A stretch of 64,000 bases of DNA from Dyella telluris (GTDB lineage: Bacteria > Pseudomonadota > Gammaproteobacteria > Xanthomonadales > Rhodanobacteraceae), in the NCBI RefSeq assembly GCF_014297575.1, contig NZ_CP060412.1, positions 4,402,001-4,466,000 of the forward strand, in the 5' to 3' direction. The position numbers and the translations under genes are program-made. Each line of letters starts with the position of its first letter. Within the stretch, counting starts at the first letter, position 1. The notes under the pieces were generated by a model. It was not told the DNA's origin. It ran no database searches and was given only the letters and a program-made list of their open reading frames with translations. Positions 1 through 8,126 of this stretch are shown one piece after another.

Positions 1-51
1 TCGGTAGTCTATCCGCAGCGCGGCTGAGGTCCGGCCTGCATCGGCACGCAA

Positions 52-80
52 GGCCGGCGCTTGCGGGCGCCGGCCATTTT
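52..80 (+). terminator. Intrinsic terminator of an upstream plus-strand gene
   Basis: A 9-bp GC-only stem (GGCCGGCGC at 52-60, GCGCCGGCC at 67-75) with a TTGCGG loop is followed by ATTTT on the plus strand. It would end a plus-strand transcript entering from outside the window; it also lies just past the stop of the minus-strand acid phosphatase, where the T-run is missing. Confidence 0.55.
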
Positions 81-92
81 CAGGATGGCCTC

Positions 93-800
93 TCAGGTGC
101 CCTGTGCCGGTGCGGCAGACAAGTGCAGTGCCGCGCGCAGTTCGGTGCGGGCGGCTTCGTAGTCGCCATGCCAGTCGGCCCGATTCAATACTTCGGCGCC
201 GATCACCGTGCCGGCAAGACGGCCGGCTTCCACGTCGCTGGGATAGTGCGCGCCCATCACGATGCGGTGCTGCGCATACAGGTCGGCACGGGCGAAGATC
301 TCCGTGCGCTTCTCCGGGACCATGTTGGCCAGCAGCACGGCCGTGGTGTAGGCAAAGGTGGCATGCCCGCTCGGATAGCTCCAGTCGTCCGCCTTCTCCT
401 TGGCCAGCGGGTGTACCTGGCTGGATGTCACCGAGGGGCGGGCGCGTCGCCAGTAGAGCTTGGCCTCCGCTACCTCGGTCTTGTCGAGTCGGGCGACGAG
501 ATCGAAGAAGGCCGCCGTCTTCGGCAGAGTGGCTGGCTGCATCGCAGGGTCAAGCACGTCCGCAAAGCGGAACACGGAGCGTTCCACGTCTGCCTTGGCT
601 GCGGCTTGTTCCTCGGCGGTTCGCGAGCGCTGCACGGCGAGTACGGCCTGCAGGTCCTTGCTGGCCTGGGGCGATCCCGCCGCCGGTGGTGGCGGCAGCA
701 GGGTTGCCAGTTCCAGCATAGGGTGGCTGGCATCGCCGCCATCGGCCATGGCGGGTTGGCTGGCGATCAACGCCAGCAACAGGAGTGCAGGGATCTTCAT
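93..800 (-). CDS. Class A nonspecific acid phosphatase (PAP2 superfamily), periplasmic
   Basis: A 235-residue secreted phosphomonoesterase that releases phosphate from organic phosphates in the periplasm. Residues 1-19 are a signal peptide ending near AMA-DGG. The three PAP2 motifs are complete: K114-x6-R121-P122, PSGH at 143-146, and R179-x5-H185-x3-D189, supplying the phosphate-binding Arg/Lys and the two catalytic histidines. The usual Ser before R179 is His. Its ATG overlaps the TGA of the upstream TonB receptor (TGATG), so the two are translationally coupled. Family and location are clear; the natural substrate is unknown. The pairing suggests that the receptor imports or binds a phosphorylated compound that the enzyme dephosphorylates (inference). 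Confidence 0.9.
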   Translation of the reverse strand: MKIPALLLLALIASQPAMADGGDASHPMLELATLLPPPPAAGSPQASKDLQAVLAVQRSRTAEEQAAAKADVERSVFRFADVLDPAMQPATLPKTAAFFDLVARLDKTEVAEAKLYWRRARPSVTSSQVHPLAKEKADDWSYPSGHATFAYTTAVLLANMVPEKRTEIFARADLYAQHRIVMGAHYPSDVEAGRLAGTVIGAEVLNRADWHGDYEAARTELRAALHLSAAPAQGT

Positions 801-3010
801 CAGAACAGGTCGGCCGAGATGGTGAAGTTGAAGTTGCGCGCCGGGATGGTCCAGTACAGCGGTGTGCCGTCGGCGCCGGTGGTGCCGGCCAGGGCGTTGA
901 TGTGGGTGTTGTTGAAAAGATTGTTGAGCTGCACGCCGATCTTGAAGTCTTTCACGTCGGTCATGTGTGGGTCGAACTTGTAGCTGGCGGCAAAGTTGGT
1001 GATCGCGTAGCCGCCAATCGGCGTGTCATCTTCGGCGTTGGCCGTGTAATAGGTCTTGCCGACAAACTTGTCGACCAGCGATGCGTAGAGGGTTCCGTCG
1101 TTGTAGATGAAGCCCATGGCCGAGGTCTTGTGCGGCGTGTTGGCATTCCACTGGTTGTCCGTGGTCTGGATCGCGCGGTTGAGCGACCCGTTGGCGTAGA
1201 TGCTGAAGCCGGCGCCCAGCAGGTAGGTGCCTTCCAGTTCCAGGCCTTTGTAGTGCACGCCGCCACCGTTGTAGAACTCGGTGATGCCACCGACCTTGTG
1301 GCTCTGGACGAAGTTGTTGAAGTCGATCTTGTAGACGTCGCCCGACAGGGTCAGGCGGTCGTTGGTCCAGGTGGTGCCGAGCTGGATGTTGGTGGTTTTC
1401 TCAGGCGCCACGGCACTGTCGGAAACCGCCGGGTTCGGCACGTACAGCAGGTTCAGGTTGGGTGCCAGGTATCCCTTGGCCCACTGCGCGTAAGCCGTCC
1501 ATTCGGAGGTAAACGTGTAGTGGAATGAAGCCGAGGGAAGGGTGGCGTTCCACTTTTTGGAGTAGGTGAGCGGCGTGCCGGTCTTCTGGTTCACCGAGGC
1601 GTCCAGATCGCGCTCGAAGTTGTTGTACTTCACGCCGCCAATGACATACGCGCTGTCCGTGATGTTCCACTGGTACTCCAGGAACGGCTGGATGGTGACA
1701 AGCGTGTCGTTCATGCGGCGATCCGCGGCGGCTTCCTGCAGCGTGGCGGCAGCGGGGTTCACGATGGGGTTGAACTGGTTGAGCGTGTCGTCGAACTCAT
1801 ACAGCCAGCGGATATCGTCCTGATGGTCGTACCACACGCCGGCACGCAGTTCGCCTGGACCGAGTTCCTTGCCGACGCGGAAAATGTCGCCCCACGAGCG
1901 GTTTGTGTTGCGCATGTGCTGGCCGGGCACGTTGTCGGCGCCGTACGCCGTGCCGTTCGGCGTTTCACCGTTCGGGTCATAGCCGTTGTAGCCGAAGTGG
2001 TTATAGCCGTAGGTGTAGACCTTGTTGTCGATGGTCCAGCCATCGAAAGCCGAATGCAGGCCGACATAGCCGAGATTGGTGTTGATCTCGTCCTTGTTGT
2101 AGCCGTAGTAGGACTGGCTGGTCGGGTCGTTGTTCAGGCCGTAGTTGTTGCCGTACTGCGCAATCTGCTCCTTGGTGGCGCCGGGCGGCACGTACTGGTG
2201 CAGGTTGTTGGCCATGGCGACGAAGGTCAGCGTGGTGTTTTCGCCTAGCGGCTGGACCACCTTGGCGAACACCGTCTGCCGGCGCTGGCCGGAATAGGTG
2301 AGGTAACCGTCCGACGAACTGTTCTGCAAATTGATCACCGCGCTGGTGCCGCTGCTGGTGAACGCGCCCGTGTTGATGGTCGCGCCCTGTACGGCCGTCT
2401 CCCAGCTGCCGAGGCTGATGTACGGGTTGATGCCGAACTGGTTCTGCGGGTTGAGCGAATCGACCGAAATGGTGCCGCCGAACGTGGCATTGCCCAGCGT
2501 GCCAGCCGTGCCCGGGCCGCGATCCACCGTCACTGCGTTGGTCTGCTGGTTGGTGAAGTAGGACGTGGAGTGGTGCGTGAAGTCGTTGGAGTCCATCCAC
2601 GGGATGCCGTCGAACGTCACGTTGTACTGACCATCCTGGAAGCCGCGGATGGAGACCACGGCTGCTTCCATCAGGCCCGCGCCATTCGGCGTCACCGTGT
2701 ACACGCTGGGTGCAATGGACGCGATGTCGGTGTAGTCGCCGGTGGGAGGAACGTTTTCCTGGATATAGGTGCGGCTGATGATCGACTGCGGCTGGGTGGC
2801 CACCATCGATGCCTGTGACGGGGCGATGTTGGTCACTGTGTCGGTGCCGGTCACCTGTACGGCATCCAGGCTCTTGGCCTGTTGCGGCGTGGCGCTGGAA
2901 TCCGTTGCGCCATTATCTGCGGCCCACGCGGGTGTGCCGATGGCGGCGGCCAGGCAGAGAGCAAGCGTGCCGCGAGCGAGCCCGTTGGGCCCGAAGTTAT
3001 GCCGTGTCAT
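800..3010 (-). CDS. TonB-dependent outer-membrane receptor
   Basis: A 736-residue TonB-dependent receptor. The start at 3010 gives a clean signal peptide (MTRHNFGPNG... to about GTPAWA, residue 29); an in-frame ATG 27 codons upstream lacks such a signal. A plug domain follows (DAVQVTGTDTV near residue 48, then SIRGFQDGQYNVTFDGIP), and the protein ends in a long beta-barrel with the terminal Phe (FTISADLF) needed for outer-membrane insertion. No SusD partner is present, as expected in Proteobacteria. The substrate cannot be read from sequence; coupling to an acid phosphatase suggests an organophosphate. About 730 bp of gene-free, partly AT-rich DNA lies upstream. Confidence 0.9.
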   Translation of the reverse strand: MTRHNFGPNGLARGTLALCLAAAIGTPAWAADNGATDSSATPQQAKSLDAVQVTGTDTVTNIAPSQASMVATQPQSIISRTYIQENVPPTGDYTDIASIAPSVYTVTPNGAGLMEAAVVSIRGFQDGQYNVTFDGIPWMDSNDFTHHSTSYFTNQQTNAVTVDRGPGTAGTLGNATFGGTISVDSLNPQNQFGINPYISLGSWETAVQGATINTGAFTSSGTSAVINLQNSSSDGYLTYSGQRRQTVFAKVVQPLGENTTLTFVAMANNLHQYVPPGATKEQIAQYGNNYGLNNDPTSQSYYGYNKDEINTNLGYVGLHSAFDGWTIDNKVYTYGYNHFGYNGYDPNGETPNGTAYGADNVPGQHMRNTNRSWGDIFRVGKELGPGELRAGVWYDHQDDIRWLYEFDDTLNQFNPIVNPAAATLQEAAADRRMNDTLVTIQPFLEYQWNITDSAYVIGGVKYNNFERDLDASVNQKTGTPLTYSKKWNATLPSASFHYTFTSEWTAYAQWAKGYLAPNLNLLYVPNPAVSDSAVAPEKTTNIQLGTTWTNDRLTLSGDVYKIDFNNFVQSHKVGGITEFYNGGGVHYKGLELEGTYLLGAGFSIYANGSLNRAIQTTDNQWNANTPHKTSAMGFIYNDGTLYASLVDKFVGKTYYTANAEDDTPIGGYAITNFAASYKFDPHMTDVKDFKIGVQLNNLFNNTHINALAGTTGADGTPLYWTIPARNFNFTISADLF

Positions 3011-3742
3011 GGAGTGCCCTTTTTCTTGTGGTTCTAAAGGTGTCGAAACGGGGCGACACCGTAGGGCTGGTGCATGACAATTTGGCAACAAAATGATTAT
3101 TCGAAAATCAATTAGATAATCGCATAATGTTGCGCTAAGTTTATTATAAGTATTGCCGTGAGAACTGACTAATGGATTTGTAAGTTTTGTTAATTCAATT
3201 AATAAGCTGAATATAAGTATTGCTTGCCTGGCGATGACCTCCCTCGTCGCACGGCGTGGTGGCTTCGCGCACGTGTGTCTCCGTCATGGTCGCTGAGGCA
3301 GGGTCGATAGACAGCGGGCCATCTCCCTGCAGGGCTACTGCGTTGCCGAGGGCGCGCCAGGCGCGCTCGAACTGCGCCGCCGCGATCGGCCTGCTCAGCG
3401 CGGCAAGTCGTGACGAGATCCTGGCTGTCACGGGTTCCTCGACGGCTGAAAGCCTTGCGCCTTCCTTGCGAAGGGCGAGTTGCAGCGGCGCGAAGCGCGG
3501 ATGACTCGTGCACGTGACACGTGTGGCGGATTGGCGTCATCTACCTGATCGGGTAGGCATGATTTGCCACGATCGGGGGTAGGTCGCCGCGATGTAGTGA
3601 AGAAGAATGAGGCAGGGCGGCGGCATGGCCATCGCCTTCAGATCCATTCGTCACCGCGTCGCGGCCATCGCAAGCCGATGGGCGCCGCACATTGTTTTTC
3701 AGTACGCGTTCTGCGTTCGAGTCGTGCATCAGGAGAGCCCGT
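3011..3742. other. Gene-poor intergenic region (732 bp)
   Basis: The first part, to about 3230, is AT-rich and must hold the promoter of the minus-strand receptor gene; it contains an inverted repeat GATTAT-N15-ATAATC (3095-3121) and TGCATGACAATTTGG (3071-3085), similar to the FCD operators near 42.75 kb. The part from about 3230 to 3540 returns to coding-like G+C content and has a minus-strand frame (about 3195-3540) with no recognisable domain or ribosome-binding site; it may be a decayed gene, but I cannot support a call. The segment 3541-3742 leads into the hydrolase gene at 3743. Confidence 0.6.
3145..3223. repeat. 12-bp direct repeat upstream of the TonB receptor gene
   Basis: TATAAGTATTGC occurs at 3145-3156 and again at 3212-3223, 67 bp apart start to start, in the AT-rich region upstream of the receptor gene. 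The repeat is exact. It could be a pair of regulator half-sites or leftover duplication; no function is claimed. Confidence 0.6.
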
Positions 3743-4732
3743 ATGTCGAGCAATGATTTTCAGATGGACGTCGACCCCGCCAGGCGAGCGTTTCTCGGCG
3801 GCATGGCCGCAGCGTCCGCGGCACTGGTGCTCCCCGTGGCAGGTCTTTCCATGCCATCCCCCGCCGTCGCTGCGACGGCGCCCATGCGTCTCCCACAAGG
3901 AAATAACCACATGAGCACGATCACCACAAAAGATGGCACCCAGATCTATTACAAGGACTGGGGACAGGGGCAGCCCGTCGTGTTCTCGCATGGCTGGCCG
4001 CTGACGGCTGACGCATGGGATGCGCAGATGTTCTTCCTCAGCTCGCACGGCTACCGCACCATCGCGCACGATCGTCGCGGTCATGGCCGTTCCGGCCAGC
4101 CGTGGAACGGCAATGACATGGATACCTATGCCGACGATCTGGCCGAGCTGATCGAAAAGCTGGACCTGAAGAACATCGTGATGGTGGGCCACTCCACCGG
4201 TGGCGGCGAAGTGGCGCACTACATCGGTCGCCATGGCAATGCGCGCGTGGCCAAGGCCGTGCTGGTGGGCGCCGTGCCGCCGATCATGCTGAAGACGGCC
4301 GCCAACCCGGGCGGCCTGCCCATGGAAGTGTTTGACGACATCCGCGCGAAGACGCTGGCTGATCGCTCGCAGTTCTTCAAGGATCTGTCGGGCCCGTTCT
4401 TCGGCGCCAACCGCCCGGACAGCAAGGCCACGCAGGGCATGCGTGATTCGTTCTGGTGGCAGGGCATGACGGGTGGCCTCAAGGGCCTGTATGACTGCAT
4501 CAAGCAGTTCTCCGAAGTGGATTACACCCCGGACTTGAAGAAGATCGAGGTGCCCACGCTGGTGATCCATGGCGACGACGACCAGATCGTGCCGATCGAT
4601 GATTCCGGTCGCCTCTCCGCCAAGATCATCAAGCACGCCACGCTGAAGGTTTACCCGGGCGCACCGCATGGCCTGGCATCGACGCACGCCGAGCAGCTCA
4701 ACAAGGATCTGCTCGAGTTCATCCGCTCGTGA
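3743..4732 (+). CDS. Alpha/beta hydrolase, non-heme chloroperoxidase/arylesterase type, with Tat signal
   Basis: 329 residues from the ATG at 3743, which has AGGAGA 7 bp upstream. The N-terminus carries a twin-arginine signal (R14-R15-A-F-L, then a hydrophobic stretch to about AVAAT), so the enzyme should be exported folded. The hydrolase proper starts at [10 protein letters not shown] (ATG at 3911), the normal start of this roughly 275-residue family, and that ATG has its own AAGGA, so a cytoplasmic form is possible. The triad is visible: nucleophile Ser in GHSTGGG, Asp in HGDDDQ, His in GAPHG. Family members hydrolyse esters and can perhydrolyse with peroxide; the physiological substrate is unknown. 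First gene of a probable eight-gene operon. Confidence 0.85.
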   Translation: MSSNDFQMDVDPARRAFLGGMAAASAALVLPVAGLSMPSPAVAATAPMRLPQGNNHMSTITTKDGTQIYYKDWGQGQPVVFSHGWPLTADAWDAQMFFLSSHGYRTIAHDRRGHGRSGQPWNGNDMDTYADDLAELIEKLDLKNIVMVGHSTGGGEVAHYIGRHGNARVAKAVLVGAVPPIMLKTAANPGGLPMEVFDDIRAKTLADRSQFFKDLSGPFFGANRPDSKATQGMRDSFWWQGMTGGLKGLYDCIKQFSEVDYTPDLKKIEVPTLVIHGDDDQIVPIDDSGRLSAKIIKHATLKVYPGAPHGLASTHAEQLNKDLLEFIRS

Positions 4733-4796
4733 TCCATCCGGCCGTGCCGCTGACCCGTGTCGGCGGTGCGGTCACTTCGTACTCTGGAGGTCTGCC

Positions 4797-5450
4797 ATGT
4801 CCATCGTCGCCACGCCCACCCCGGGCAAGAAACTGCTCTCGCCCACGGATCACGCCCTGATCCTGATCGACTTCCAGTCGCAGATGTCGTTCGCCACGCA
4901 TTCCATCGATGCGGTCACGCTGCGCAATAACGCTGCCCTCATTGCCCATGCTGCGGCCAGCTTCAAGGTGCCGACCGTCCTTACCACCGTGGCCGAGAAG
5001 AGCTTCTCCGGTCCGATGTTCAGTGAGATCACCGAGCCGTTCCCGGGCCAGGCGTTGCTGGATCGCACCTCCATGAATACCTGGGAAGACGCCGCTGTGA
5101 TCAAGCGCGTCAACGAGATCGGCAAGGATCGCCTGGTGTTCGCCGGCTTGTGGACGTCGGTGTGCATCGTGGGCCCGACGCTGTCGGCGTTGGACCAGGG
5201 CTTCGAGGTCTACGTGATTGCCGATGCCTGCGGCGATGTCTCCGACGAGGCACACAACCGCGCCATGGAGCGCATGATCCAGGCGGGCGCCATCCCGATG
5301 ACCTCGGTGCAGTACCTGTTGGAACTGCAGCGCGACTGGGCGCGCACGGAAAGCTACGAAAGCACCACCGGCATCGCGCAGCGCTTTGGCGGTGCGTACG
5401 GCCTGGGCATCACCTATGCCAAGAGCATGTTCGGCGCCCACGAAGGCTGA
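4797..5450 (+). CDS. Isochorismatase-family cysteine hydrolase (YcaC-like)
   Basis: 217 residues from the ATG at 4797, preceded by GGAGG at 4786-4790; longer frames upstream overlap the previous gene. The isochorismatase fold is shown by ALILIDFQSQM (catalytic Asp25), a Lys in the VAEKSF segment and the nucleophilic Cys in GLWTSVCIV. Proteins of this branch hydrolyse amides or are octameric YcaC-like enzymes of unresolved substrate; no signal peptide is seen, so it is cytoplasmic. It lies 64 bp after the chloroperoxidase-like gene and 27 bp before the XapX gene, all on one strand, which suggests a shared pathway. Confidence 0.85.
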   Translation: MSIVATPTPGKKLLSPTDHALILIDFQSQMSFATHSIDAVTLRNNAALIAHAAASFKVPTVLTTVAEKSFSGPMFSEITEPFPGQALLDRTSMNTWEDAAVIKRVNEIGKDRLVFAGLWTSVCIVGPTLSALDQGFEVYVIADACGDVSDEAHNRAMERMIQAGAIPMTSVQYLLELQRDWARTESYESTTGIAQRFGGAYGLGITYAKSMFGAHEG

Positions 5451-5477
5451 TAGCTGTCGCTGTTTTGGAGCAAGGCC

Positions 5478-5756
5478 ATGAAAATCTACGTCATCTCGCT
5501 CGCCGCCGGCATGCTGGTCGGCGTCATCTATGGCCTGTTACAGGTTCGCTCGCCGGCGCCGCCCCTGGTGGCGCTGGTTGGCCTGCTGGGCATCCTGTTC
5601 GGTGAGCAGCTGCCGCCGCTGGTGAAGAATGTGCTGCATCGCCAGGCCGCGCCGGTCACCTGGTTGCGTGAACAGGTCGGGCCGCACATGTGTGGCGAGT
5701 TGCCCACGGCCAGGCGCGTCGCGCAAAGCAGCGTGCCGGAGGAGTCGCAGTCATGA
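5478..5756 (+). CDS. XapX domain small membrane protein
   Basis: 92 residues. The first 50 match the XapX family: MKIYVISLAAGMLVG, then a second hydrophobic segment LVALVGLLGILFGEQ, giving two short membrane spans. The remaining 40 residues are polar and probably cytoplasmic. XapX proteins have no known biochemical role but recur beside small hydrolases and amidohydrolases, as here. A GGAG lies 8 bp before the ATG. Its TGA overlaps the ATG of the amidohydrolase (ATGA), which implies coupled translation. Confidence 0.85.
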   Translation: MKIYVISLAAGMLVGVIYGLLQVRSPAPPLVALVGLLGILFGEQLPPLVKNVLHRQAAPVTWLREQVGPHMCGELPTARRVAQSSVPEESQS

Positions 5757-7633
5757 CGCCTGCCACGCCCGTGCCCGAACTGATTCTTCATGGCGGGCGT
5801 TTCACCACGCTGGATCGCTCCCAGCCGGAAGCGAACGCCGTGGCGATGGCCGACGGTCGCTTCGTGGCCGTGGGCAGCGCTGCGGACGTTATGGCGCTGG
5901 CTGGGCCTGCGACGCGCGTGATCGACCTCAAGGGCCAGCGCGTGTTGCCGGGCCTGATCGACAACCACCTGCACATCATCCGTGGCGGCCTCAACTACAA
6001 CCTGGAGCTGCGCTGGGATGGCGTGCGCTCGCTGGCCGATGCCATGGCCATGCTGAAGCAGCAGGTAGCCATCACGCCCGCGCCGCAGTGGGTGCGTGTG
6101 GTGGGCGGCTTCACCGAGCACCAGTTCGCCGAGAAGCGGTTGCCGACCATTGACGAACTCAACGCCGTGGCGCCGGATACGCCGGTGTTCCTGTTGCACT
6201 TGTACGACCGCGCCATTCTCAATGGTGCCGCCCTGCGAGCCGTGGGTTACACCAGAGACACGCCGGAACCGCCGGGCGGGCAGATCACGCGCGACGGCGC
6301 AGGCAACCCCACGGGCTTGCTGCTGGCCAAGCCGAACGCGTCCATTCTCTATGCGACGCTGGCCAAGGGGCCGAAGCTTCCCTACGAGTACCAGCTCAAT
6401 TCCACGCGCCATTTCATGCGCGAGCTGAACCGGCTTGGGGTGACGGGCGCCATCGATGCCGGTGGTGGCTTCCAGAATTACCCCGATGACTATGCGGTCA
6501 TCGAACAGCTGGCCCGAGAAAACCAGCTGACCATCCGTCTTGCCTACAACCTGTTCACGCAGAAGCCGAAGCAGGAGAAGGACGACTTTCTCAACTGGGC
6601 GCGTAGCTCCCGGTACAAGCAAGGCGATGATTATTTCCGCCACAACGGCGCCGGCGAAATGCTGGTGTTCTCGGCAGCCGACTTCGAGGATTTCCGCCAG
6701 CCGCGGCCCGACATGCCGCCGCAGATGGAGGGCGACCTGGAAGAAGTGGTGCGCGTACTGGCGGAGAATCGCTGGCCGTGGCGCATGCATGCCACCTATG
6801 ACGAAACCATCAGTCGCGCGCTGGATGTGTTCGAGAAGGTCAATCGTGATATCCCGCTGCAGGGCCTGAACTGGTTCTTCGATCACGCCGAAACCATCTC
6901 GGAGCGCTCCATCGACCGCATTGCCGCACTCGGCGGCGGCGTGGCGGTGCAGCACCGCATGGCTTACCAGGGTGAGTACTTCGTCGAGCGCTACGGTGCC
7001 GCCGCCGCACAGGCCACGCCACCGGTAAAGCGCATGCTGGAGAAGGGCCTGCGCACCTCGGCGGGCACGGATGCCACGCGCGTCGCCTCGTACAACCCAT
7101 GGGTGTCGCTATCGTGGCTGGTCACGGGCAAGACAGTGGGTGGCCTGTCGATGTATCCGCGCAGCAACTGCCTGGATCGCGAAACCGCGCTGCGCATGTG
7201 GACCGAGCACGTTACCTGGTTCTCCAACGAGGTAGGCAAAAAAGGCCAGATCAAGGTGGGCCAGCTTGCCGACCTGATCGTGCCGGACCGCGACTTCTTC
7301 GCCTGTCCCGAGGCCGATATCGCCGATACCACCTCCGTGCTCACCATCGTGGGTGGGCGGGTGGTGTACGGCAGCGGCGGCTTCAGCCAGTACGAAGAGG
7401 TGACCGTGCCGCCGGCCATGCCGGAATGGTCGCCTGTACGCGTGTATGGCGGTTACGCGGGGTGGGCGCAGCAGCGTGGTGCATCTCCCGTGGCCGAGCG
7501 CGTGGCGTGTGGTTGCGATCATGCCTGTGGCGTGCATGGTCACCAGCACGCAACGGCGTGGTCGAGCCGCCTGCCTGTTTCCGATCTCAAGTCGTTCTGG
7601 GGCGCGCTGGGCTGCGCGTGCTGGGCGGTCTAG
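5753..7633 (+). CDS. YtcJ-type metal-dependent amidohydrolase
   Basis: 626 residues from the ATG at 5753, which overlaps the XapX stop and follows GGAGGAG. The amidohydrolase barrel is clear: the N-terminal beta-sandwich segment ILHGGRFTTLDRSQP, metal-binding HLH in LIDNHLHIIRGG, His in MHATYDE and FFDHAE, and Asp in TSAGTDATR. The N-substituted formamide deformylase/YtcJ group works on amides or imides, but this substrate is not known. The C-terminal tail of about 60 residues is rich in Cys and His (CGCDHACGVHGHQH, then CACWAV at the very end), a possible extra metal site. No signal peptide. Confidence 0.85.
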   Translation: MTPATPVPELILHGGRFTTLDRSQPEANAVAMADGRFVAVGSAADVMALAGPATRVIDLKGQRVLPGLIDNHLHIIRGGLNYNLELRWDGVRSLADAMAMLKQQVAITPAPQWVRVVGGFTEHQFAEKRLPTIDELNAVAPDTPVFLLHLYDRAILNGAALRAVGYTRDTPEPPGGQITRDGAGNPTGLLLAKPNASILYATLAKGPKLPYEYQLNSTRHFMRELNRLGVTGAIDAGGGFQNYPDDYAVIEQLARENQLTIRLAYNLFTQKPKQEKDDFLNWARSSRYKQGDDYFRHNGAGEMLVFSAADFEDFRQPRPDMPPQMEGDLEEVVRVLAENRWPWRMHATYDETISRALDVFEKVNRDIPLQGLNWFFDHAETISERSIDRIAALGGGVAVQHRMAYQGEYFVERYGAAAAQATPPVKRMLEKGLRTSAGTDATRVASYNPWVSLSWLVTGKTVGGLSMYPRSNCLDRETALRMWTEHVTWFSNEVGKKGQIKVGQLADLIVPDRDFFACPEADIADTTSVLTIVGGRVVYGSGGFSQYEEVTVPPAMPEWSPVRVYGGYAGWAQQRGASPVAERVACGCDHACGVHGHQHATAWSSRLPVSDLKSFWGALGCACWAV

Positions 7634-7644
7634 GAGCGGCGGCC

Positions 7645-8106
7645 GTGGCATCGCAACAGGAGCGGTCGCCGTCGCTTGCAGTGCGCTGGGCCTGGCCCTT
7701 CGCCACACCGGTGGCTCACTGGCTGGCATTGCTGGGTCTGTGCGCGGCGTATCTGCAGGGTGGCCTGCAGAAAGCCCTCGACTTCGGCGGAGCCGTGGCT
7801 GAGACCGCGCACTTCGGGCTGCATCCGGCCGCGCCCGTCGCGGCAGCGGTGATCGCCCTGGAGCTTGGCGCGTCGCTGGCCATCCTTACGGGTCGCTGCC
7901 GCTGGCTGGGTGCCTTGTTGCTTGCCGCCTTCACGCTGGCTGCCACGTTCCTCGCCAACCGGTTCTGGTCAGCGCCGGCCGCCGAGCGCTTCGCGCTGGA
8001 AAACGGCTTCTTCGAACACCTTGGCCTGGTGGGCGGATTCCTGCTGGTGGCGTGGCAGGATCTGCGCAGCCTGGGTGCAGGCTCGTCGACACCGGCCGCA
8101 TCATGA
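7645..8106 (+). CDS. DoxX-like integral membrane protein
   Basis: 153 residues. The start chosen is GTG at 7645, with AGGAG at 7632-7636 overlapping the amidohydrolase stop; no ATG fits. Four hydrophobic segments (HWLALLGLCAAYLQGG, AAVIALELGASLAIL, LLLAAFTLAATFLAN, LGLVGGFLLVAW) and the pattern of charged residues fit the DoxX/DoxD family of small four-helix membrane proteins. Family members are linked to oxidative stress or thiosulfate/quinone chemistry, but the role here is unknown. It sits tightly between the amidohydrolase and the exported VOC protein. Confidence 0.7.
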   Translation: MASQQERSPSLAVRWAWPFATPVAHWLALLGLCAAYLQGGLQKALDFGGAVAETAHFGLHPAAPVAAAVIALELGASLAILTGRCRWLGALLLAAFTLAATFLANRFWSAPAAERFALENGFFEHLGLVGGFLLVAWQDLRSLGAGSSTPAAS

Positions 8107-8126
8107 CATCCACAAGGAGCATCCCC

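Noticed and set aside
3064..3090. Pho box or seventh FCD operator upstream of the first TonB receptor
   Set aside because: Only one half-site matches either pattern; kept as a remark rather than a feature.
5528..6955. Long minus-strand frame opposite the amidohydrolase
   Set aside because: Shadow of the amidohydrolase and XapX genes; low-complexity His/Arg translation.
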